Below the pieces are notes generated by a model. That model was not told where the DNA came from. It worked only from the letters and a program-made list of their open reading frames with translations, and did no database searches. Positions 7,373-18,153 of a DNA stretch of 47,666 nucleotides are shown piece by piece. Each line of letters starts with the position of its first letter. Position 1 is the first letter of the stretch. Source of the DNA: Acidobacteriota bacterium (GTDB lineage: Bacteria; Actinomycetota; Acidimicrobiia; Acidimicrobiales; Acidimicrobilacustridaceae); NCBI GenBank assembly GCA_018969405.1, contig JAGWYK010000003.1, positions 56,001 to 103,666 on the forward strand. Direction: 5' to 3'. A program made the translations under genes and the position numbers.

Positions 7373-8950
7373 ATGCTGACCGAACTGCATGTGCGCGATC
7401 TCGGGGTGATCGCCGAGCTGCGACTCGGGTTCGGTCCGGGGCTGACCGCTGTCACCGGTGAGACCGGAGCGGGCAAGACGCTCATCATCACCGCCATCTC
7501 CCTGCTCATGGGAGGGCGGGCGGATGCTTCGATGGTCCGGCCCGGTGCCGCCGAGGCGCTGGTCGAGGCCCGGTTCGAGCTCGGTGACTCCGACCATGTG
7601 CTGCGACGCGTGATCCCCGCCGAGGGTCGGTCCCGCGCCTACATCGACGGCTCCCTCGCCACCCTGGCCGAGCTCGGCGCCCTCGGCGCTGCGCTGGTCG
7701 ATCTGCACGGCCAGCGCGACCACCAGTCATTGCTGTCACCGGCGGTGCAGCGACGGGCCCTCGACCGGTTCGGGCAGATCGACCTCGAACCGCTGCAGCA
7801 GACCCGACGCCGCCTGAGTTCCATCGAGGCCGAACTCGTGGCCCTCGGGGGCGACGAGCGCGAGCGCGCCCGCGAGCTCGATCTGCTGCGGTTCCAGGTC
7901 GCCGAGCTCGATCGGGCCGACATCCGCTCCGAGTCCGAGGACGACGACCTGCGCGCCGAGGCCGAGCTGCTGGCCGATGCCACCGGACATCGCGAGGCCG
8001 CTGAGCGCGCCGCCCATCTGCTGAGCGCCGACGATGGCGCGCTCGATCAGGTCTCGGCCGCCCTCGCCGCCATCGCCGGGCGGGCACCGTTCACCGAGCA
8101 GGCCGCAGTCCTCGACGGCCTCCGCACCGGGCTGGGCGAGGTCGCCGCCGAGCTGCGACGGTCCGGCGAGACGATCGAGGCCGACCCCGAGCGCCTCGCC
8201 GCCATCGGGGAGCGCCGTCGGCTCCTGCAGGAGCTGCGCCGCAAGTACGGCGACACCCTCACCGAGGTCCTGGCCTGGCGGGCCGAGGCTCGGTCGCGCC
8301 TCGACGCGCTCGAGAACCGCGACAGCACCGCCGCCGCCCTCGACGCCGAGCGGGTCGCAGTGCTGGCCGCCATCGCCGAGCAGGAGGCCGTCGTCGGGGC
8401 GGCACGCCGCCGGGCGGCCCCCGAACTGGCCCGACGAGTGGTCGCCGGGCTGCCCGAGCTGGCGCTGCCCAACGCCCGCGTCGAGGTCGCCGTGCCGCCC
8501 GAGGGCGCCGGTGATGAGGTGGCGTTCCTGTTCTCGGCCAATCCCGGCATGCCCCTGCAGCCGTTGTCGAAGGTCGCCTCGGGGGGAGAGTCGGCCCGGG
8601 CCATGCTGGCGCTGCGACTGGTGCTGAGTGACGGGCCGCCGGTGCAGATCTTCGACGAGGTCGATGCCGGGATCGGCGGAGCGGCGGCGCTGGCGGTCGG
8701 ATCGGCGCTGGCCGAAGTGGCCCGGCACCATCAGGTGCTGGTCGTCACCCACCTCGCCCAGGTGGCGGCATGGGCCGACGCCCAGGTGGTCGTCGACAAG
8801 ATGGTCACCGGGGGCAGCACCACCACCACGGTGGCGGTGGTCGACGCCGAGGAGCGCATCGCGGAGCTGGCCCGGATGCTCTCGGGCACCCCCGAGTCCC
8901 CGACCGCCCGGCAGCACGCGCGGGAGATGCTCGAGGGGTGCGGACACTGA
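7373..8950 (+). CDS. recN: DNA repair protein RecN
   Basis: A 525-residue SMC-like ATPase for recombinational repair of double-strand breaks. The N-terminal half contains Walker A (GETGAGKT) and the lead-in LHVRDLGVI. The middle is long Arg/Glu/Ala-rich coiled coil (roughly residues 150-370) and the C-terminal half has the ABC signature (VASGGESARAMLAL), Walker B (QIFDEVDAGIGG) and the H-loop VVTHLAQVA. It is a little shorter than the 550-590 residues usual for RecN. I chose ATG 7373, which gives the standard MLTELHVRD start; an upstream TTG at 7334 would overlap nadK and add an unconserved leader. No LexA box was recognised upstream. Confidence 0.94.
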   Translation: MLTELHVRDLGVIAELRLGFGPGLTAVTGETGAGKTLIITAISLLMGGRADASMVRPGAAEALVEARFELGDSDHVLRRVIPAEGRSRAYIDGSLATLAELGALGAALVDLHGQRDHQSLLSPAVQRRALDRFGQIDLEPLQQTRRRLSSIEAELVALGGDERERARELDLLRFQVAELDRADIRSESEDDDLRAEAELLADATGHREAAERAAHLLSADDGALDQVSAALAAIAGRAPFTEQAAVLDGLRTGLGEVAAELRRSGETIEADPERLAAIGERRRLLQELRRKYGDTLTEVLAWRAEARSRLDALENRDSTAAALDAERVAVLAAIAEQEAVVGAARRRAAPELARRVVAGLPELALPNARVEVAVPPEGAGDEVAFLFSANPGMPLQPLSKVASGGESARAMLALRLVLSDGPPVQIFDEVDAGIGGAAALAVGSALAEVARHHQVLVVTHLAQVAAWADAQVVVDKMVTGGSTTTTVAVVDAEERIAELARMLSGTPESPTARQHAREMLEGCGH

Positions 8951-9007
8951 GCCGTCCCGCCGGCTCGGACCTCCGATCCATCCGCGCCGCCCGGCCGGCG
9001 CGACCGC

Positions 9008-11250
<2,243 letters not shown>

Positions 11251-11258
<8 letters not shown>

Positions 11259-12189
11259 GCGCGCTTCCCCGCTGCCGCTCGATGTCGAGGATCTGCTCAT
11301 CTGGCTGGCCGCCGAGCGGGGTCGCTCGCCGAACACCCTCGCCGCCTACCGGCGTGATCTCGGCGCCTTCTGCGCCTGGCTCGACGAGCGGGGATGCGGT
11401 CTCGAGGATGTCACCCCTGCCGAGCTCGATGCCTATGTCGCCGCACTGCGCGCCCGCGGGCTGGCCCCCGCCTCGGTGAAGCGTTCGCTGGTGGCGGTGC
11501 GTTCGCTGTTCCGGTTCCGATCCCAGGAGGGACTCAGCGCCATCGATCCCTCGGCGGCGGTCGAGACACCGCGGGTGCCCTCGGGCCTGCCGAAGGCGCT
11601 CAGCGAGTCGGAGGTGCAGGCGCTGCTCGATGCGGTGCAGGGGGACGGTGCCGTCGAGCGTCGCGATCGGGCCGTGCTCGAGATCCTCTACGGCACCGGC
11701 GCACGGATCTCGGAGGTGTGCGCCCTCCGCCTCGGCGATGTGGATCTCGACGGCTCCCTGCTGCGCCTGTTCGGCAAGGGGGCCAAGGAGCGTGTGGTCC
11801 CCCTCGGGCGCTGGGCCCGGGTGGCGCTGGCCGCATGGCTGGCCCCGGATGGCCGCGGTGCGATGGAACCGGAACGATGGGCCCGACGTGACGATGCCGA
11901 CGCGGTGTTCCTGAACCAGCGGGGCGGACGGCTCGGACGGCAGGGGGCATGGGGGATCGTGCGCCGCTATGGCGACCTCGTCGGCCTGGAGGACCGCCTG
12001 ACCCCCCATGTGCTGCGGCACTCCTGTGCCACCCACATGCTCGACCACGGGGCCGACATCCGAGCGGTGCAGGAGCTGTTGGGCCATGCCTCCATCGCCA
12101 CCACCCAGATCTACACCATGGTCTCCAACGACCGTCTCTTCGCCGCCTACGACGCCGCGCATCCGCGGGCCCATGCATCCCGGCGGTAA
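11251..12189 (+). CDS. xerD: Site-specific tyrosine recombinase XerD
   Basis: A 312-residue tyrosine recombinase that resolves chromosome dimers at dif with XerC. The N-terminal SAM-like core-binding domain (residues 10-95) precedes the catalytic domain. All six catalytic residues can be placed: R152 (GTGARISE), K176 (LFGKGAKERVVPLG), H253 and R256 (HVLRHS), H279 (LLGHAS) and the nucleophile Y288 (TQIYTMV). GTG start at 11251 lies inside the Nudix gene. Location after pyrG and the Nudix gene matches XerD in other actinobacteria; the scpA-scpB genes that often follow are absent. Confidence 0.93.
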
Positions 12190-12200
12190 GGTCGGCGCCG

Positions 12201-12404
12201 ATGAGCGACATCTCCACCACCGATCCCATCGACGAGCGGGCTGAGGCGGAGCTGCTGCGCACAGAGCTCGACGAGGTGGAGGCGGCGCTGGCCCGCCTCG
12301 ACGACGGCACCTACGGCACCTGCCGGGTGTGCGGTGCGACCATTCCCGATGCTGTGCTCGAGCAGCGCCCGCAGGCCGGTCTGTGCGGGGATCATCAGGG
12401 CTGA
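12201..12404 (+). CDS. Minimal DksA/TraR-type zinc-finger protein
   Basis: A 67-residue protein. Residues 25-66 match the DksA/TraR zinc-finger region (ALARLDDGTYGTCRVCGATIPDAVLE, then LCGDH). The metal site is C41, C44, C62 and H65, so the fourth ligand is His rather than the usual Cys. It lacks the long N-terminal coiled coil with its acidic tip that lets DksA work in the RNA polymerase secondary channel; only a short helix precedes the finger. Related short proteins are common in actinobacteria and may still bind RNA polymerase (inference). ATG at 12201, 11 nt after the xerD stop. Confidence 0.82.
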   Translation: MSDISTTDPIDERAEAELLRTELDEVEAALARLDDGTYGTCRVCGATIPDAVLEQRPQAGLCGDHQG

Positions 12405-12411
12405 GCCGTCG

Positions 12412-12936
12412 ATGGGCAGGTCGGCGCATCTCGTCTCACGGTACCTGGGGAGTCTTCGGCCCGGAGGCCCGTCACCGATGGATCGCCAGTGGGCCATCGA
12501 GCAGCTCCTGCCCGGTGAGGCCGCCCTCTGGCTGTCGATGTCGGGTCCCGATCGACGACACTCGGTCGGGGTCGCCCGCCGCACCGCCGCGATGCTGGGT
12601 CCCCGAGCGGAGCGTCCGGTGCTGGCCGCCGCCCTCGTGCACGATTCCGGCAAGACCATCAGCGGACTGCGCACAACTGGGCGGGTGGTGGCCACCGTGA
12701 TGGGGGTCGTCGTCGGTCACGACCAGCGACGGGCGGTGCGCTGGTCCGCGGCGCGCTGGCCGCGTCGGCCGATCGGTCAGTACTGGCGCCACCCCGAGCT
12801 GGGCGCCGAGCTGCTCACCTCGCTGGGCAGTGATCCCCTCACCGTGACCTGGGCCCGGGAGCATCATCTCGGCGCGGCGGGGTGCAGTCTCGATCCTGAG
12901 ATCGCCGATGCCCTGCGCCGCGCCGACGACGACTGA
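12412..12936 (+). CDS. HD-domain protein
   Basis: A 174-residue protein with an HD metal-dependent phosphohydrolase fold. H50 ([10 protein letters not shown]), the H77-D78 pair (LVHDSGK) and later histidines in [12 protein letters not shown] and AREHH fit the HD pattern. Substrate is unknown; relatives act on nucleotides, cyclic nucleotides or phosphorylated signals. Between the HD pair and the HPELG motif is a hydrophobic stretch ([11 protein letters not shown]) that may simply be a core helix. ATG 12412 is 7 nt after the zinc-finger gene stop; an upstream ATG at 12334 would overlap that gene and add an unconserved leader. Probably co-transcribed with xerD. Confidence 0.72.
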   Translation: MGRSAHLVSRYLGSLRPGGPSPMDRQWAIEQLLPGEAALWLSMSGPDRRHSVGVARRTAAMLGPRAERPVLAAALVHDSGKTISGLRTTGRVVATVMGVVVGHDQRRAVRWSAARWPRRPIGQYWRHPELGAELLTSLGSDPLTVTWAREHHLGAAGCSLDPEIADALRRADDD

Positions 12937-13007
12937 TCACCGGCGCCGTCGGGGCCGCCGGTTCCCCTCCGGGCCCCCGGTGGCACCGATCTCGGGGTCC
13001 GGGCGTC

Positions 13008-13013
13008 TACCCT
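13008..13013 (+). promoter_or_regulatory. Probable -10 box of ftsEX
   Basis: TACCCT lies in the 109-bp gap before ftsE, giving a leader of about 25 nt that contains GGAG before the ATG at 13046. No clear -35 is visible. The rest of the gap shows no gene or strong structure. Confidence 0.35.
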
Positions 13014-13045
13014 CGTCTGAGCGCCCCGGCCGCCGGAGTCCCCCC

Positions 13046-13723
13046 ATGATCAAGATCGAGAACGTCACCAAGACCTACAAGAACTCCACCGTCGCGCTCC
13101 GCGAGGCCAATGTGGAGATCGCCAAGGGTGAGTTCGTGTTCCTCGTCGGCGCATCGGGTTCGGGCAAGTCCACGTTCATCCGTCTCCTGAACAAGGAGGA
13201 GACCCCCGACGAGGGCCGGATCTTCGTGGCCGGCAAGGACATCGGTCAGCTCTCCAGCTGGAAGGTGCCGTTCCTGCGCCGCAACATCGGCTGTGTGTTC
13301 CAGGACTTCAAGCTGCTGCCCACCAAGACGGTCTTCGAGAACGTGGCCTTCGCCCTCGAGGTGATCGGTCGTCCTCGCAGCGTCATCGATGCGCAGGTGC
13401 CGGCCATCCTCGACCTGGTCGGTCTCGCCCACAAGTCCGGGAACTTCCCCGATGAGCTCTCCGGTGGCGAGCAGCAGCGGGTCTCGGTGGCGCGGGCCTT
13501 CGTGAACCGTCCCCTGATCCTGCTGGCCGACGAACCCACCGGCAATCTTGATCCCGCCACCTCGGTCGGCATCATGCGGCTGCTCGATCGCATCAATCGC
13601 ACCGGCACCACGGTGGTCATGGCCACCCACGACCGTGGCATCGTCGACACCATGCGTCGACGGGTCATCGAACTCGACCGGGGGACGATCGTTCGCGATC
13701 AGTCCCGCGGCGTCTACGAGTAG
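13046..13723 (+). CDS. ftsE: Cell-division ATP-binding protein FtsE
   Basis: A 225-residue ABC ATPase. Walker A is GASGSGKST (residues 35-43), the Q-loop lies in [14 protein letters not shown], the signature is [15 protein letters not shown], Walker B is [12 protein letters not shown], and the H-loop is ATHD. FtsE works with FtsX to activate peptidoglycan hydrolases at the septum. Start ATG 13046 gives the typical [11 protein letters not shown] opening; the frame is open upstream but without conserved sequence. It is followed 11 nt later by ftsX. Confidence 0.95.
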   Translation: MIKIENVTKTYKNSTVALREANVEIAKGEFVFLVGASGSGKSTFIRLLNKEETPDEGRIFVAGKDIGQLSSWKVPFLRRNIGCVFQDFKLLPTKTVFENVAFALEVIGRPRSVIDAQVPAILDLVGLAHKSGNFPDELSGGEQQRVSVARAFVNRPLILLADEPTGNLDPATSVGIMRLLDRINRTGTTVVMATHDRGIVDTMRRRVIELDRGTIVRDQSRGVYE

Positions 13724-13734
13724 GCGAGGCAGAG

Positions 13735-14625
13735 ATGAAAGCGGAGTACTACGTCCGGGAGACGGCCTCGAACCTGGGTCGGAACATCACCATCACCCTC
13801 GCCTCGATCATGACCGTGGCGGTGTCGCTGGCGCTGGTCGGTGCCTCGCTCATGCTCCGGTCCGGGGTCGAGAACGCCACCCGGCGCTGGCAGGGGGGCA
13901 TCGAGTTCGTCATCTTCATGCAGTCGAACCCCTCACAGGAGCAGGTCGAGGCCGTGCGCACCGATCTCGAGCAGAGCCCCGAGGTCGCCAAGGTCGAGTA
14001 CGTGGACAAGAAGGCGGCCTACGAGGAGTTCAAGGCGCTGTTCGCCGATTCGCCCGAGCTCGTCGACAGTGTCGATCCCGAGACCCTTCCTCCCTCGTTC
14101 CGGGTCGAACCGGTCAACAAGGAGGTGGATGCCGTCGAGGCGCTCGGCAAGACCTACAGCACGATGTCGGGCGTCAACCAGGTGGTGTTCGCCTCCAAGA
14201 CCATCCGGCTGATCCAGCAGTTGTCCAGTCGACTCACCGTCGGCATCTTCGTGATCGCAGCGTTCCTTCTCGGAGCGGCCGGTCTGCTCATCCTCAACAC
14301 CATCCGGATGGCGATGTTCGCCCGGCGCCGCGAGATCGAGGTCATGAAACTCGTGGGGGCCACCAACTGGTTCATCCGGGTGCCGTTCATGCTGGAGGGT
14401 CTCGTCCAGGGACTCATCGGCGCGTTCCTCGCCATCGCCGCACTCGCCGTGTTCAAGCCGTTCTTCCAGAAGTGGCTGCCCAGCGCCAAGGACATCCCGC
14501 TGGTCAGCGGCTTCCAGGTGAGCAGCGGGGAGATGCTGTTCATCTTCGGAACCCTCGGCGTGGTGGGCATCCTGATCGGTGCCATCGGTGCCGGCATCGC
14601 GGTGTCGCGGTTCCTCGACGTCTGA
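13735..14625 (+). CDS. ftsX: Cell-division protein FtsX
   Basis: A 296-residue integral membrane partner of FtsE. A short cytoplasmic start is followed by TM1 (residues about 22-42), a large extracytoplasmic domain (about 45-165) with the typical EGGxEFVIFMQ-like strand and charged helices, then three further membrane segments in the C-terminal FtsX permease domain (about 170-195, 220-250, 265-290). Length and topology match actinobacterial FtsX, which uses the extracellular domain to recruit a NlpC/P60 hydrolase such as RipC. In many actinobacteria smpB follows; here the next gene is on the other strand and unrelated. Confidence 0.93.
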   Translation: MKAEYYVRETASNLGRNITITLASIMTVAVSLALVGASLMLRSGVENATRRWQGGIEFVIFMQSNPSQEQVEAVRTDLEQSPEVAKVEYVDKKAAYEEFKALFADSPELVDSVDPETLPPSFRVEPVNKEVDAVEALGKTYSTMSGVNQVVFASKTIRLIQQLSSRLTVGIFVIAAFLLGAAGLLILNTIRMAMFARRREIEVMKLVGATNWFIRVPFMLEGLVQGLIGAFLAIAALAVFKPFFQKWLPSAKDIPLVSGFQVSSGEMLFIFGTLGVVGILIGAIGAGIAVSRFLDV

Positions 14626-14650
14626 TCGAGCCTGACCGCTCCTCCTCGGA

Positions 14651-14665
14651 TCCGCCGGCCGCGGA
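14651..14665. terminator. Weak GC hairpin after ftsX
   Basis: TCCGC-CGGCC-GCGGA forms a short 5-bp stem in the convergent gap between ftsX and the carbonic anhydrase gene. No U-tract. It is only suggestive. Confidence 0.25.
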
Positions 14666-14708
14666 CCCACGGGGTGTGGCGGGTGGGACGGCTGTGACCG
14701 TTCCCGGA

Positions 14709-15227
14709 TCAGGCCACGTGGGTGTCGTGGAGGGTGGTGACCACGCCGGTGCGCACGTCGTAGGACATTCCCGCCACCGCGGTGCCCACCGGGAAGTAGG
14801 GGCAGGAGCGGATGGCGTCGATGTCGGTGGCCAGCGCGACCTCGGGATCTCCGATGAGGTGGAACTCCACATTGCTCGGATCGTTGCCGGTGGCGGCCGT
14901 GACGGCGTCACGGAGTCCGCCGATCCGGATCTTGGCCGCCCCGCAGTCGGTGTGGTGCATCACCACGATCCGTTCGACCTCGAGCTGGTTGATCGACTTG
15001 ATGAGGGAGCGGATGACATCGGGGGTGACCCGAGCTCCGGCGTTGCGAAGCACATGGGCCTGTCCGATCTCGAGGCCGAAGATGGCCAGCGGATCGATCC
15101 GGGTGTCCATGCAGGTGACGATCACGAGACGGGCGGCGGGGAGTGCGCTGAGGTCGCCGTGGGAGAACGCCTCGGCGTAGGCCTCACTGCCCTCGATGAT
15201 GTCCTTGAACGCACCCACAGCGGCCAT
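14709..15227 (-). CDS. Beta-class carbonic anhydrase
   Basis: A 172-residue zinc enzyme interconverting CO2 and bicarbonate. The zinc site is C39-x-D41-x-R43 (VTCMDTRIDP) and H92-x-x-C95 (HHTDC), with the RNAGARVTPD segment typical of the small mycobacterial type (Rv1284-like). The frame is open far upstream, but ATG 15227 matches the family start and the extra region runs into the divergent Rieske gene, so I use 15227. No signal peptide. The gene stands alone, convergent with ftsX and divergent from the Rieske gene. Confidence 0.93.
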   Translation of the reverse strand: MAAVGAFKDIIEGSEAYAEAFSHGDLSALPAARLVIVTCMDTRIDPLAIFGLEIGQAHVLRNAGARVTPDVIRSLIKSINQLEVERIVVMHHTDCGAAKIRIGGLRDAVTAATGNDPSNVEFHLIGDPEVALATDIDAIRSCPYFPVGTAVAGMSYDVRTGVVTTLHDTHVA

Positions 15228-15284
15228 CGTAGGGGAGTGGCCGACCGGGTTCTGGCGAGGGCCCGGTTCGGCGGCTCCGGTGGG

Positions 15285-15290
15285 TAGGTT
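15285..15290 (+). promoter_or_regulatory. Probable -10 box, leaderless Rieske gene
   Basis: TAGGTT ends 6 nt before the GTG at 15297 and there is no Shine-Dalgarno site, which suggests a leaderless mRNA. Confidence 0.45.
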
Positions 15291-15296
15291 CTCGGC

Positions 15297-15635
15297 GTGC
15301 AGTGGCAGAGGATCGCGACCAGTAGGGACCTCGCGGCGGGTGGAGTGCTCGGTGTCGAGATCGGTGACCTCGAGATCGTCCTGTGGCGCTCGAGTTCCGG
15401 TGAGCTCCGTGCCTGCGACGCCCGCTGTCCCCATCAGTGGGCGCACCTCGGGGCGGTCGGGGCGGTCGATGGTGAGGAACTGGTGTGCCTCAGCCACTTC
15501 TGGCGCTTCGACTCCTCCGGAGCGGGATCGAAACTCGCCATGAACGGTCGTCGGGACGAGAAGTCGCCGATCACCACCCATCCGGTGCGAGAGCGCGACG
15601 GGGGGATCGAGATCCTCATCGCCGGCGAGGACTGA
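15297..15635 (+). CDS. Small Rieske [2Fe-2S] protein
   Basis: A 112-residue stand-alone Rieske domain. The two ligand pairs are C-P-H in DARCPHQWAHLG and C-x-x-H in LVCLSHFWRFD. The second is followed by FDSSGAG, matching the usual FDLxTG loop. Such proteins serve as ferredoxins for oxygenases or as the small subunit of nitrite reductase. There is no NirB or oxygenase next to it; the P450 at 20,669 is several genes away, so partnership is speculation. GTG start. Confidence 0.85.
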   Translation: MQWQRIATSRDLAAGGVLGVEIGDLEIVLWRSSSGELRACDARCPHQWAHLGAVGAVDGEELVCLSHFWRFDSSGAGSKLAMNGRRDEKSPITTHPVRERDGGIEILIAGED

Positions 15636-15689
15636 GCAGCACCGGTCCCGACGCCGATCGATGACCGCCGGATCACCGCCGACGGACCG

Positions 15690-15695
15690 TAGGAT
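15690..15695 (+). promoter_or_regulatory. Probable -10 box of the Bax-inhibitor-1-like gene
   Basis: TAGGAT lies about 30 nt upstream of the ATG at 15726. A GAGGAG Shine-Dalgarno site precedes the start with close spacing. Confidence 0.35.
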
Positions 15696-15725
15696 CTGAG
15701 TCACCCATCACCGACGAGGAGCACC

Positions 15726-16550
15726 ATGCCATCGAGTCCGGTCCTCACCGACGCCCGGTTCCAGACCCAGATGCCCCACGACGCCTCCGGCGCGCCGGTG
15801 GCCGTCGCCGGTCCCACCATGACGGTGGGCGGCACCCTGACCGCCACCGGGGTCCTGTTCGCCCTGATCCTCGCCGCCGGCTGGTACGGCTGGACGAGCG
15901 TGGTGCAGACATCGCAGATCCTCGTCGATGCGAACGGCAACGATGTCCTCGACGCCGCAGGGAACCAGACCTATGTGAACACCACCTCGATCCCGTCCTG
16001 GCTGATCCTGGCGCTGCTGGTCGGGGTCGGTGTGGGTCTGGTCACCGCGTTCATGCCTCGGATCGCTCGCGTCACCGCTCCGATCTACGCCCTGGCCTAC
16101 GGACTGATCCTCGGTGCCGTCTCGGCGGTCTACAACCAGAGCTACAACGGCATCGTGGTGCAGGCCATCGGAGCCACGCTCGGCGTGTTCCTCGTCATGT
16201 TCGTGCTGTACGCCACCCGCATCGTGAAGGTGACACCGAAGTTCGCCCTCATGGTGGTGTGTGCCACGGGTGGCATCGCCCTGATGTACATGGTCACCTG
16301 GATCGCCTCGATCTTCGGGGCCGACATCGCCTTCTGGAACGATCCCACGCCGCTCGGAATCGGCATCAGCATCGTGGTGGTGATCGTGGCCTCGCTGAAC
16401 CTGATGCTCGACTTCAACTTCATCGAACGGGCCTCCCAGGAGGGGGCTCCGAAGTACATGGAGTGGTACGGCGCCTTCGGGGTCACGGTCACCATCGTGT
16501 GGCTGTATCTCGAGATCCTCCGCCTGCTGTCGCTGTTGCGTCAGAACTGA
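15726..16550 (+). CDS. Bax inhibitor-1/YccA-family membrane protein
   Basis: A 274-residue polytopic protein with about seven hydrophobic segments after a 35-residue soluble N-terminus. Segments lie near residues 38-60, 88-108, 115-135, 140-160, 165-190, 210-232 and 245-268. The pattern of the central part (ALAYGLILGAVSAVYN, then IVVQAIGATLGVFLVMF) and the C-terminal DFNFIERASQEGAPKYMEWYGAFGV motif identify the actinobacterial BI-1/YccA branch. The family includes pH-gated calcium leak channels; function in bacteria is uncertain. It stands alone with its own promoter and is convergent with the next small gene. Confidence 0.9.
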   Translation: MPSSPVLTDARFQTQMPHDASGAPVAVAGPTMTVGGTLTATGVLFALILAAGWYGWTSVVQTSQILVDANGNDVLDAAGNQTYVNTTSIPSWLILALLVGVGVGLVTAFMPRIARVTAPIYALAYGLILGAVSAVYNQSYNGIVVQAIGATLGVFLVMFVLYATRIVKVTPKFALMVVCATGGIALMYMVTWIASIFGADIAFWNDPTPLGIGISIVVVIVASLNLMLDFNFIERASQEGAPKYMEWYGAFGVTVTIVWLYLEILRLLSLLRQN

Positions 16551-16557
16551 GACCGAC

Positions 16558-16827
16558 TCAGCGCGATCGGGCCTGCTTCGCCCGGGCCGCTCGGATCACG
16601 ACGGTGGTGAACACCACCAGCAGCAGCAGGGCGGCGACGGCCAGGGGCGCACCGGCGGCACGGCCGGGCTGCGCGTCCTGCAGGGCCTGCGGCTGCTGCT
16701 CGATCACCGCCAGGCCCGGCGCGGTGCCGTTCGGCCCGATGAGCGTGGTGGGTGTCGTGGGCACCGTCGGCACGGCTGGCTCCGCCGACCCGGTGGTCGA
16801 TCCGTCAGTGTTCGGTTGATCGGCCAC
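16558..16827 (-). CDS. Small Thr/Pro-rich protein with one C-terminal membrane segment
   Basis: An 89-residue protein using GTG 16827 as start. The N-terminal half is Thr/Pro/Ala rich (PAVPTVPTTPTT), then a single hydrophobic segment (about residues 61-80) and a basic Arg/Lys tail. That fits an outside-in tail anchor with an exposed, disordered linker. No homologous family recognised. The frame extends upstream to 16863, but GTG 16827 gives a shorter, simpler protein. It could be an incidental frame, though base composition and codon use look like coding sequence. Confidence 0.5.
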   Translation of the reverse strand: MADQPNTDGSTTGSAEPAVPTVPTTPTTLIGPNGTAPGLAVIEQQPQALQDAQPGRAAGAPLAVAALLLLVVFTTVVIRAARAKQARSR

Positions 16828-16918
16828 GCGCAGAGGGTACCGGTGAGGCCCCGACCGCGTCACGGCGGTCGTCGACCATGATCCGACACCGGCAGGGTCG
16901 ACCGGCGAGACTGGCGCG

Positions 16919-17731
16919 GTGAACGACGGATCGACCGGCTTCGAGGACGCCGCCCTGCGCGAGCGGGCCGAGACCGTGCTGCGTCAGGCGTTCCTCGCCG
17001 CCCAGATCGGCATGCCCTCGGAGGACCGGGAGACCGCCGTCGAGACCCTCTGGATCATCCTCGAGGCGCTGCTGGTCGACCATCTGGCGCCCGATGAACG
17101 GGTGTTGGCGGACCGAGCCGATCGACGCACCTCCCTCGGGGTGCACTGGCGACGCATGGTCACCGCCGCGGTCACCAACACCTTCGTGCTCGGTGGTGTG
17201 TTCGTCATGCCCGACGAGCTCCTCCTCGCCACCGAGGCGCGGTCCGCCCAGCACCAGCGAGGTGCGCTGTGGCACACCCGTCGCCCGCCCGGCCCGGGCG
17301 CACTGGTGCTGGCGGTCCATCGCGCCCTGGAGGTCCTCGACGCCACGGCCCGTCGGGGCGAGTTCGCCGGCCGGGCCGATGCCGAGGCGCTCGTCGACCT
17401 GATCGCCTTCGCCACCCTCGCCGCCGCCCTCGACGGGGACGGGGAGGGGGCCCCGTCCACCGGAGGGTCCTCCATCGGTGAGCGTCGGCGGGGACGCTGG
17501 ACACGGGACGCCGCGTCGACTGCGGCCGCCTTCGGCATCCCCGAGGTGGAACTGGTCGCCGTCGAGCGCGAGGGCTGGGCCTGCGACGCCTGTGGATGTC
17601 TGTTCCTGGGGCGGGTCGAGGCCGGGATCGCCTACCCGGACCGGTTCGCCCCCATCGGCCGCGTCGGGGCCTGTGATGCGGGGATCGACTGCCCCTGCCA
17701 TCGGGCGCCGCTGCAGCGCGAGGTGCGCTGA
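16919..17731 (+). CDS. Hypothetical protein with C-terminal cysteine cluster
   Basis: A 270-residue protein I do not recognise. The first 180 residues are Ala/Leu/Arg-rich and probably helical. The C-terminus carries a cluster of Cys and His: CDACGC, then after about 30 residues CDAGIDCPCH, which looks like a zinc ribbon or other metal site. No signal peptide or membrane segment. GTG start at 16919, without an obvious Shine-Dalgarno. It lies alone between convergent genes, with a hairpin after its stop. Confidence 0.65.
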   Translation: MNDGSTGFEDAALRERAETVLRQAFLAAQIGMPSEDRETAVETLWIILEALLVDHLAPDERVLADRADRRTSLGVHWRRMVTAAVTNTFVLGGVFVMPDELLLATEARSAQHQRGALWHTRRPPGPGALVLAVHRALEVLDATARRGEFAGRADAEALVDLIAFATLAAALDGDGEGAPSTGGSSIGERRRGRWTRDAASTAAAFGIPEVELVAVEREGWACDACGCLFLGRVEAGIAYPDRFAPIGRVGACDAGIDCPCHRAPLQREVR

Positions 17732-17753
17732 TCCGCGGTCGGTCGACCACGGA
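17732..17753. terminator. Hairpin between convergent genes
   Basis: TCCGCGGTCG and CGACCACGGA pair with a single mismatch across a 2-nt centre, just after the stop of the + strand gene and before the stop of the convergent SnoaL-like gene. It may act on both transcripts. No U-tract. Confidence 0.4.
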
Positions 17754-17768
17754 CCAGCGCCACTGCGA

Positions 17769-18152
17769 TCAGGTGCCGGGTGTGGCGAGGTTGTCGGCGT
17801 AGGCGCGCATGCGGGCGATACGGCCGTCGTCGTCGAAGACCATGGTGTCGTGGGTGACCATCGACAGGGTCATCTCGCCGAGGTCGACATCGACCTGGAA
17901 CGCGAAGGCCGCCTCGTTCCCTCCGGCCACGCACACCGGCGTGATGCGGGTGAGGTTGATCTTGAACCCGGAGTCGCGCAGCTGGGTGTAGAAGGCCCGC
18001 ACCGCCTCGACGCCCTGGTGGGCGGGTTCGCCGATGGGGTCCTCGACCCACGGGTCGTCGTTGTAGAGCGACATGATCGTGTCGACGTCGCCGGCCGACA
18101 CCGCGGCGATGTAGCGATCGGGGATGGCGATGATCTCGTCCCGGGTGGCCAT
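17769..18152 (-). CDS. SnoaL/NTF2-like protein (steroid isomerase-like fold)
   Basis: A 127-residue cone-shaped NTF2-like fold protein. The N-terminal helix plus ISAGDVDTIMSLYNDDPWVEDPIGE and the segment on VEAVRAFYTQL match SnoaL-2 and ketosteroid isomerase-like families. The family includes delta-5-3-ketosteroid isomerases, epoxide hydrolases and polyketide cyclases; the active acid cannot be assigned with confidence. It begins 1 nt after the alcohol dehydrogenase stop on the same strand, so the two are surely co-transcribed and probably act in one pathway. Confidence 0.82.
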   Translation of the reverse strand: MATRDEIIAIPDRYIAAVSAGDVDTIMSLYNDDPWVEDPIGEPAHQGVEAVRAFYTQLRDSGFKINLTRITPVCVAGGNEAAFAFQVDVDLGEMTLSMVTHDTMVFDDDGRIARMRAYADNLATPGT

Positions 18153-18153
18153 G

